This document shows positions 5,696 to 10,690 of a stretch of DNA of 10,690 bases, in pieces. The stretch is taken from the NCBI GenBank assembly GCA_029907755.1, contig JARYLH010000044.1, positions 1 through 10,690 on the forward strand. Reading direction: 5' to 3'. A program made the position numbers and the translations under genes. This DNA is from Candidatus Methanosuratincola sp. (GTDB taxonomy: Archaea; Thermoproteota; Methanomethylicia; Methanomethylicales; Methanomethylicaceae). The first letter of the stretch is position 1. Each line of letters opens with the position of its first letter. Under the pieces are notes generated by a model that was not told the DNA's origin, ran no database searches, and saw only the letters and a list, made by a program, of their open reading frames with translations.

Positions 5696-8251
5696 ATGCC
5701 GCCCTCCATAAAGACTGAGGAGCTTGCTTCACTCTCTCTCGAAGAGGTATTCTCAAGGCTGAGGTCAGGCGAGACAGGGCTAACTTCTGAAGAGGCCGAG
5801 TCCAGGCTGCAGGTCTGCGGAAGGAACGAGATCGCAAGAAGGAAGAAGCGGTCTGCGGTTGAGGATTTCCTATCCCATTTCAAGAGCCCGCTACTGGTGA
5901 TCCTGATTTTCGCTGCGATCCTCTCAGGCATCCTCGGCGAGCTCATTAACACGGGCATCATACTCTCAATAGTCTTGATAAGCGTCATACTGGACTACTA
6001 CCAAGAAGCGAAGGCGGAGAGGGCCGCCCAGCTGCTGAGAGCGAAGGTTACGACGACAGCCACCGTGTTAAGGGACTCGAAGAAGCAGGAAGTGGATCTT
6101 GCTGGGATAGTCCCTGGCGACGTCATCTACCTCTCGGCTGGCGATATTGTACCCGCGGACGCGAGGGTGATCTCCGCCAAGGATCTCTTCGTCAACCAGT
6201 CTGCGCTGACCGGCGAATCGATCCCGGTCGAGAAGATGCCTGGGGCGGTCCCCTCAAGCGGCGCCCCGATGGAGGAATGGAGGAACCTGCTGTTCATGGG
6301 GACCTCAGTGGTGAGCGGCACTGGGAAGGCTGTCGTCGTCAGGACGGGGACCAGCACCGAGTTCGGGAAGATCGCAAAGAGGCTTGTCGCACGGGCGCCT
6401 GAGACCGACTTCGAGAGGGGGCTGAAGGGCTTCGGTTACATGATCATGCAGGTCACGTTCATGCTCGTGATCTTCGTGTTCTTCGTCAACGCGCTCTTCA
6501 AGCGCGACATACTCGAGTCGCTGCTATTCTCAGTCGCGCTGGCTGTGGGGCTTACGCCTGAGCTTCTCCCGATGATACTCTCGATCAACCTCTCGAATGG
6601 CGCTCTCGCGATGTCGAAGAAGGGGGTCATCGTCAAGCGCCTCTCGTCGATCCAGAACTTCGGGACGATGGACGTGCTCTGCACCGACAAGACTGGGACG
6701 CTCACGGAGAATAAGATCAAGCTGGTCCTCCACGTAGACCTAGATGACAGGGAGGACGAGAGGGTCCTGCTCTTCTCGTATCTGAACAGCTACTTCCAGA
6801 CGGGGCTGAAGAGCCCACTTGACGAGGCGATCCTGGCGTACAAGGACCTGGAGATAAGCCGCTACAGCAAAGTGGACGAGGTCCCCTTTGACTTCGTGAG
6901 GCGCAGGATCTCCGTCGTCGTTGACTATGAGGATCAGCGTCTGCTGGTGAGCAAGGGTGCCCCTGAGTCGATCCTTCAAGTCTGCTCCTACTGCGACTAC
7001 GAAGACCGGACCGTGGACCTGACCCCAGAACTAGCCATGAGAGTGGAAAGCCAGTACAGGAGGCTGAGCGCCGAAGGCTTCAGGGTGCTCGCGGTCGCGT
7101 ACAGCAAGCTGAAGGAGCGGAAGCCGTCCTATTCGGTATGCGATGAGGCTAACATGGTCTTCCTGGGCCTCGTTGCATTCCTCGATCCCCCGAAGGAGGG
7201 CGCCCGCGAGTCGCTGAAGCTCCTCAAGAGCGCCGGGATAGAGCTGAAGATCCTGACCGGCGACAACGAGCTTGTGACCAAGAAGGTCTGCGACGACCTG
7301 GACTTTGAGATAAGAGGTCTGGTCCTGGGTAGCGAGATCTCCCAGCTGCACGATGACGCCCTCTCCAGGGTGGTAGAGGAGGCGAACGTCTTCGCAAGGC
7401 TCACGCCAGCCCAGAAGGACAGGATCATAGCCGCGCTGAGGCAAAACGGCCATGTCGTCGGCTTCCTCGGCGATGGCATAAACGACGCCCCGTCAATGAG
7501 GACCGCTGACGTCGGGATCTCTGTCGACAACGCGGTCGACGTGGCGAAGGAGGCCGCAGACATCATACTCCTCAGGAAGAGCCTCGCCGTGCTCGAGGAG
7601 GGCGTAATCGAGGGGAGGAAGACCTTCGGAAACACAATGAAGTACATAATGATGAACGTCAGCTCAAACTTCGGGAACATGTTCAGCGTAGCCGGGGCCT
7701 CGCTCTTCCTGCCCTTCCTGCCAATGCGCCCGACCCAGATCCTCCTGAACAACCTCCTCTACGACTTCTCGCAGTTCACGATAACGACTGATCACGTCGA
7801 CAAGGACTACCTCGACAAGCCGAAGCGCTGGGATATTTCGTTCATAAAGAGGTTCATGGTCGTCTTCGGGCCAATAAGCTCCCTCTTCGACTTCATAACC
7901 TTCTTTGTGATGCTGTACGCCTTCAGGGCTGATGAGCCCTTGTTCCAGACCGCTTGGTTCACCGTATAGCTCTGCACCCAGACCATGATTGTTTTCGCAA
8001 TCAGGACAAGGATGGTGCCATTCTTCAGGAGTCGCCCTAGCAAAACGCTCGCTGCTGGGAGCCTGGCCATTGTCGCAGCAGGGCTGATCGTTCCATTTTC
8101 CCCGGTAGGCCCCCTCTTCTCGTTCACCGTGCCTCCGGCAGGCTTCTACCTCTTTCTGGCTTTGGTGCTGGGCGCCTACTTCCTTATCACAGAGTCTGTG
8201 AAGAGCTGGTTCTACAGGCGATACCACCTCGCCATGACCAGATCTAGCTAA
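5696..8251 (+). CDS. mgtA: MgtA-type Mg2+ P-type ATPase, with in-frame UAG at codon 758
   Basis: A P-IIIB P-type ATPase, the family importing Mg2+ at the membrane. Positions from ATG 5696: T-G-E-S of the actuator domain at 172-175, phosphorylated Asp331 in D-K-T-G-T-L-T, nucleotide-domain T-G-D-N-E-L-V-T at 521, and the hinge G-D-G-I-N-D at 592-597. The late region S-S-N-F-G-N-M-F-S-V and L-L-N-N-L-L-Y-D is distinctive of MgtA. A TAG at 7967-7969 falls in the membrane segment ending L-F-Q-T-A-W-F-T-V. The same frame continues L-C-T-Q-T-M-I-V-F-A-I-R-T and then P-F-S-P to the TAA at 8249-8251, matching the remaining MgtA helices. Length with UAG as sense is 851 aa, near family size; stopping at UAG loses the last helices. 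Alternative starts are ATG 5660 and TTG 5507. Confidence 0.88.
7967..7969 (+). other. in-frame UAG in mgtA
   Basis: The codon lies between W-F-T-V and L-C-T-Q-T, where MgtA proteins usually have a small residue (Gly or Ser, from memory). TCG (Ser) to TAG would be a single change. No other lesion is visible in the 2.5 kb gene. A downstream in-frame ATG at 7985 could only give a fragment. Confidence 0.8.
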
Positions 8252-8365
8252 ATAAACGCTTATTCCTGGCATAAAACTCTGAACGGCTCTTTTAGGGGAG
8301 AATATCCCGCGCAATATCCAGGCTTGGACCGTATGAGCGCCAAAACCCCAGATGCCCCATCGGGA

Positions 8366-8376
8366 ACATTAAAATA
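8366..8376 (+). promoter_or_regulatory. TATA box for the flavin split-barrel gene
   Basis: ACATTAAAATA is centred about 26 bases before base 8397, so transcription would begin just before GTG 8401 and about 15 bases before ATG 8413. The rest of the 8252-8400 spacer shows only a short AATAA/TTATT inverted repeat at 8252-8265. Confidence 0.5.
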
Positions 8377-8412
8377 CATTCTCCCTGATAAAATGATCTG
8401 GTGCATTATCCT

Positions 8413-8844
8413 ATGAAAGTGCCCGAAAACATACGTGATGCCTTCGCCAAGGCACTCAAGTACAGGCGGGCAGTGGTCGGGACAGCCTCCAAAGGAGGCG
8501 TACCTAATGCGGTCCCCATTGGCGTCGGAAGGTTCGTCGACGATGAGACGCTCTGCCTTGTGGACAACTACTTCCTCAAGACAAGGAAGAATCTCGAGGA
8601 GAACCCGTACGCGGCCGTAACCTTCTGGATATCCGAGGAAAAGGAAGGCAAGTTAGTCACAAACGAGGGCTACCAGCTGAAGGGGAAGGTCGAGATCCAG
8701 ACCAGCGGCGACCTTTACGAGAAGATCAAGGCGGAGACCAAGGCAATAAGGGCTGACTTCCCGGTAAAGGCAATAGCCCTCTTAAGGGTAGACGAGATCT
8801 ATGATGTAAAAGCAGGCCCGACCGCAGGCAAAAGGATATTGTAA
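8413..8844 (+). CDS. pyridoxamine 5'-phosphate oxidase-like FMN-binding split-barrel protein
   Basis: A 143-aa protein of the FMN-binding split-barrel superfamily, ending in TAA. Its opening R-R-A-V-V-G-T-A-S-K-G-G-V-P-N-A-V-P-I-G is the typical first strands, followed by L-V-D-N-Y-F-L-K-T-R-K-N-L-E-E-N-P and A-A-V-T-F-W, the pattern around the flavin phosphate contact. Then comes a Y-Q-L-K-G-K-V-E-I strand and a helix. Such small proteins bind FMN or F420 and reduce or oxidise small substrates; the substrate cannot be read. ATG 8413 begins M-K-V-P-E-N-I; GTG 8401 would add four residues and lies close to the predicted transcription start. It is followed after 21 bases by the winged-helix-like gene, so the two may be co-transcribed. 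Confidence 0.85.
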   Translation: MKVPENIRDAFAKALKYRRAVVGTASKGGVPNAVPIGVGRFVDDETLCLVDNYFLKTRKNLEENPYAAVTFWISEEKEGKLVTNEGYQLKGKVEIQTSGDLYEKIKAETKAIRADFPVKAIALLRVDEIYDVKAGPTAGKRIL

Positions 8845-8865
8845 GCCGCAAGGGGAATTTCCTCG

Positions 8866-9240
8866 ATGCCCCCTCCTCTCTCCGATCCGCAGAGCTTTTC
8901 CGGAAGGACCGGACACAGGTTCAATCACATAATAAAGAGCCTCCCTGACGACCCCTCGCGTGGCATTACGATCGAGGAGCTCCTCCTGAAGCTCAGGGCC
9001 ACGGGATACAGGGGTGGCATCGAAGGGCTAAGGGTGGACCTCCAGGAGCTTATCAGGAGGGGGGAGGTGGGGCAATCCGAGCAGGAGGGCAAGAACGTTT
9101 ACTGGTGCCTCCCCAGGGGGGGTTTGGAATTCAGGAAGAGGTCTGCCCTGATTAGGCTCCACAACATGGAGCTCAGCGAGGACGAGATCAGTAGGCTCGA
9201 GGAGATCGTTGAGAGGCACGGGCGGAGGAACCAGGCATAG
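8866..9240 (+). CDS. small winged-helix-like protein of unknown function
   Basis: A 124-aa soluble protein. I do not recognise a named family. Residues about 33-80 read I-T-I-E-E-L-L-L-K-L, then R-V-D-L-Q-E-L-I-R-R-G-E-V-G-Q, then N-V-Y-W-C-L-P, the rhythm of a winged helix-turn-helix with a wing strand. A charged C-terminal helix with L-S-E-D-E-I-S-R-L-E-E-I-V-E follows. AGGGG (8851-8855) lies ten bases before the ATG. It may be a transcription regulator or a nucleic-acid binding accessory. It ends in TAG at 9238-9240, and the same frame continues without a stop into the ferredoxin gene; a TATA-like element and a Shine-Dalgarno sequence in between argue that the genes are separate. Confidence 0.65.
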   Translation: MPPPLSDPQSFSGRTGHRFNHIIKSLPDDPSRGITIEELLLKLRATGYRGGIEGLRVDLQELIRRGEVGQSEQEGKNVYWCLPRGGLEFRKRSALIRLHNMELSEDEISRLEEIVERHGRRNQA

Positions 9241-9242
9241 CA

Positions 9243-9252
9243 AACCTTATTT
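9243..9252 (+). promoter_or_regulatory. possible TATA element of the ferredoxin gene
   Basis: ACCTTATTTG predicts a start near 9275. Downstream, GAGGT (9282-9286) sits eight bases before ATG 9295 and works as a Shine-Dalgarno sequence, which decides for ATG 9295 over the in-frame GTG at 9280. Confidence 0.4.
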
Positions 9253-9294
9253 GCCAATCCTTGTTATGCCTCAAATTACGTGAGGTCAATTGAA

Positions 9295-9477
9295 ATGGTG
9301 TCCGTAAAAGTCGATCCGGAAAAGTGCAACGGCGATGCGATTTGCATCTCCATATGCCCTACGAGCGTCTTTGAGCTCAATGACAACAAGGCGGTGCCTG
9401 TCAGGGAGCAGGACTGCATACTCTGCATGGCCTGCGTCGCGCAGTGCCCCACCCAGGCGATAGAGGTAAAAGAGTGA
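9295..9477 (+). CDS. dicluster [4Fe-4S] ferredoxin with an Asp ligand
   Basis: A 60-aa bacterial-type ferredoxin, a cytoplasmic electron carrier. The first cluster motif is C-N-G-D-A-I-C-I-S-I-C-P: the usual second cysteine is Asp, as in Pyrococcus furiosus ferredoxin, where Asp is the fourth ligand. The second motif C-I-L-C-M-A-C-V-A-Q-C-P is complete. The fourth Cys of each motif serves the opposite cluster, giving one all-Cys cluster and one Cys3-Asp cluster, or a 3Fe cluster in the latter. It ends in TGA at 9475-9477. The gene stands between the winged-helix-like gene and the convergent endonuclease III gene; no obvious redox partner is adjacent. Confidence 0.9.
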   Translation: MVSVKVDPEKCNGDAICISICPTSVFELNDNKAVPVREQDCILCMACVAQCPTQAIEVKE

Positions 9478-9519
9478 TCATCGGTCGCGCTTCTTATCTT
9501 CCCATCACTTTTTGGCGGT

Positions 9520-10209
9520 TCATGATTTTCTCTTAACCTCTCTTTCTCTTTCACCCTGCGTCCGCCGACCCGACCCGGTCTTGTAATACATGCAGAATCC
9601 CGTCAGCGGGCAGCTCCAGCACCTCGGCCCAATTGGCTTGCAGATCTTCTTCCCGAACATCACGAAGGTGTCATTGACCTCAGTCCAGGCGTTCCTGGGG
9701 AAGATTTCCATCAGCCTGGACTCCGTTTCCCCGGGAGTCCTCGTTGCGACCAGCCCAAGCCGGTTCGCAATCCTGTGGACGTGAGTATCGACGGGTATCG
9801 CCTCTAACCCGAAGCCGTAGACCAAGACGCAGTTCGCGGTCTTCCTGCCGACCGAGGGCAGTTCGAGCAGCCCCTCGAGATCCCTCGGGACTTCCCCGCC
9901 GTGCTTGGTGGTTATCTCCTTCGCGATGTTGATTATTGCCCTGGCCTTGTTCCTGTAGAATCCGACCCCGCGTATAAGCCCCGCAACCTCGCTCTCGTCG
10001 GCGGCGGCCAGCTCCTGCGGCGTCCTGAACCTTCCGAAAAGCCTCATCGCCGCCTCAGACGTCCTCTCGTCCCTAGTCCTGTGGGATAGGACGGTCGCTA
10101 CCAGGACTGCGAATGGATCCTTGAGCTTGCCCTCCACGGCCGACAAGGCTGTCTCTCCCCCGCCACCGAGCGAAGCCTTCATTGCGCGCAGGATCTCGAC
10201 CGGATCCAA
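9520..10209 (-). CDS. nth: endonuclease III (DNA glycosylase/AP lyase)
   Basis: A 229-aa HhH-GPD base-excision repair enzyme that removes oxidised pyrimidines and cleaves the abasic site. The helix-hairpin-helix L-P-S-V-G-R-K-T-A carries the catalytic Lys123, and Asp141 lies in I-P-V-D-T-H-V. The C-terminal iron-sulphur loop has Cys190, 197, 200 and 206 with spacing 6-2-5, exactly that of E. coli Nth. Near the N-terminus L-S-H-R-T-R-D replaces the common L-S-A-Q-T-T-D. The start is TTG at 10209-10207, preceded by GGTGAT at a short spacing; the first ATG would be codon 10 and would trim the first helix. The tail is basic. It ends in TGA and diverges from the CdvB-like gene with overlapping promoters. 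Confidence 0.93.
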   Translation of the reverse strand: MDPVEILRAMKASLGGGGETALSAVEGKLKDPFAVLVATVLSHRTRDERTSEAAMRLFGRFRTPQELAAADESEVAGLIRGVGFYRNKARAIINIAKEITTKHGGEVPRDLEGLLELPSVGRKTANCVLVYGFGLEAIPVDTHVHRIANRLGLVATRTPGETESRLMEIFPRNAWTEVNDTFVMFGKKICKPIGPRCWSCPLTGFCMYYKTGSGRRTQGEREREVKRKS

Positions 10210-10221
10210 TTTATCACCAGC

Positions 10222-10256
10222 AGCTTTAATATCCCTCTGAAGTTAGCTATAAACAG
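10222..10256. promoter_or_regulatory. crossed promoters between nth and the CdvB-like gene
   Basis: Two TATA-like elements lie in the 57-bp spacer: CTTTAATATC (10224-10233) and GCTATAAACAG (10246-10256). The left one is well spaced for the plus-strand gene (start near 10254). The right one, read on the minus strand, suits nth (start near 10226). The two promoters thus appear to face and overlap each other. Confidence 0.45.
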
Positions 10257-10266
10257 TGAATCTGCG

Positions 10267-10690
10267 ATGCCAGATAACATTTCTGATAAGTGGCAGAGAC
10301 AGGATAAGGAGTCTGCAGCGGACAAGGTAAGGGATCAGATAGTGCCGCAGCCACCGATGAGCGAACGCCTTGACCTGGCAAAGAGGAAGCTCCAGGAGCA
10401 GATCCAGCACCTCGAAAGGGTCTCGCAGAGGCTGAGCGCCAAGGACAAGGACCTCTACGAGAAGATGGTTAAGGCATACGGGGATCACGACACCCAGAGG
10501 GCGCAGCTAATAGCGAACGAGCTCGCAGAGCTGAGGAAGATCGAGCAGAAGACCCAGTACGGGAAGTACGCCCTTGAGAGGGCATACACGCGCATCGAGA
10601 TGGCCAAGGACTTCGGCGACATGGTGGCAGCGCTCGTCCCCGTCGGGCAGGTAGTGAAGAGCGTCAAGGGCACGCTCGGCGAATTCCTGC
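10267..10690 (+). CDS. CdvB/ESCRT-III (Snf7)-like protein, 3' end outside window
   Basis: An open frame from ATG 10267 to the window edge, 141 residues, no stop. It is highly charged and helical: M-S-E-R-L-D-L-A-K-R-K-L-Q-E-Q near residue 31, then R-V-S-Q-R-L-S-A-K-D-K-D-L-Y-E-K-M, a second helix A-Q-L-I-A-N-E-L-A-E-L-R-K-I-E-Q, and an A-L-E-R-A-Y-T-R-I-E-M-A-K-D-F-G-D segment. This long helical hairpin plus following helices is the Snf7 core of archaeal CdvB-type ESCRT-III proteins, which form membrane-remodelling filaments at cell division. Archaea often have several paralogues; without the C-terminus I cannot see a MIM or winged-helix tail that would tell CdvB from CdvB1/B2. No cdvA or cdvC is visible. 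Confidence 0.85.
   Translation, partial: MPDNISDKWQRQDKESAADKVRDQIVPQPPMSERLDLAKRKLQEQIQHLERVSQRLSAKDKDLYEKMVKAYGDHDTQRAQLIANELAELRKIEQKTQYGKYALERAYTRIEMAKDFGDMVAALVPVGQVVKSVKGTLGEFL

Noticed and set aside
7129..7752. 207-codon minus-strand open frame inside the ATPase gene
   Set aside because: It is a shadow of the high-GC mgtA coding frame, whose P-type ATPase motifs are unmistakable.
7985..8251. Separate small membrane protein starting at ATG 7985
   Set aside because: Its sequence is the MgtA C-terminus in the same frame, so it is the end of that gene and not an independent one.
7664..8314. 216-codon minus-strand open frame across the mgtA 3' end
   Set aside because: Low-complexity composition antisense to the MgtA C-terminal helices; no recognisable domain.
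1..10690. CRISPR array, insertion sequence or prophage genes
   Set aside because: No regularly spaced repeats, transposase, integrase or phage structural genes are seen on either strand.

Overview
The window looks archaeal and probably belongs to the TACK/Thermoproteota side. The evidence is an ESCRT-III-like (CdvB family) protein at the right edge, a Bax1-type nuclease (DUF790) at the left edge, a tRNA gene with a short intron after anticodon position 37, TATA-box promoters about 26 bases upstream of likely transcription starts, and several weakly led or leaderless genes. I cannot name a genus.

Layout. (1) 1-1158 holds the 3' part of a Bax1-like DNA repair nuclease gene. (2) 1178-1472 holds tRNA-Glu(UUC), minus strand, with a 17-nt intron, and tRNA-Leu(UAG), plus strand. 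(3) 1502-3142, minus strand, is a two-gene ABC exporter operon (ATPase, then ABC-2 permease overlapping by ATGA). It is more AT-rich than its surroundings. Both genes are interrupted: the ATPase by one extra T in a T-run, the permease by an in-frame UAG. (4) 3143-3542 is a gap containing a GC-rich, foldable segment with its own TATA box and T-run on the minus strand, a candidate non-coding RNA. (5) 3543-3947 is a helix-hairpin-helix (DUF4332-like) protein with a T-rich terminator, followed by about 320 bases without a convincing gene. (6) 4292-5496 is a divergent arsenic module: a PadR-type regulator with a cysteine-rich N-terminus facing an ArsM arsenite methyltransferase across one shared TATA element. 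(7) 5696-8251 is a MgtA-type Mg2+ P-type ATPase, intact except for one in-frame UAG inside a late membrane segment. (8) 8413-9477 runs on the plus strand: a flavin split-barrel protein, a small winged-helix-like protein, and an 8Fe ferredoxin in which one cluster ligand is Asp. (9) 9520-10209 is endonuclease III (minus), divergent from the CdvB-like gene that runs off the right edge.

How the genes work together. The clearest functional unit is padR/arsM, where an arsenic-responsive repressor would control an As(III) methylating enzyme. Endonuclease III and the Bax1-like nuclease are separate DNA repair functions. The most unusual theme is the in-frame UAG codons in two membrane protein genes. 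In the MgtA homologue the family-typical C-terminus continues cleanly in the same frame after the UAG. This could mean amber decoding (for example pyrrolysine), recent mutation or assembly error. At least three genes here also appear to end at TAG, so UAG cannot be sense everywhere.
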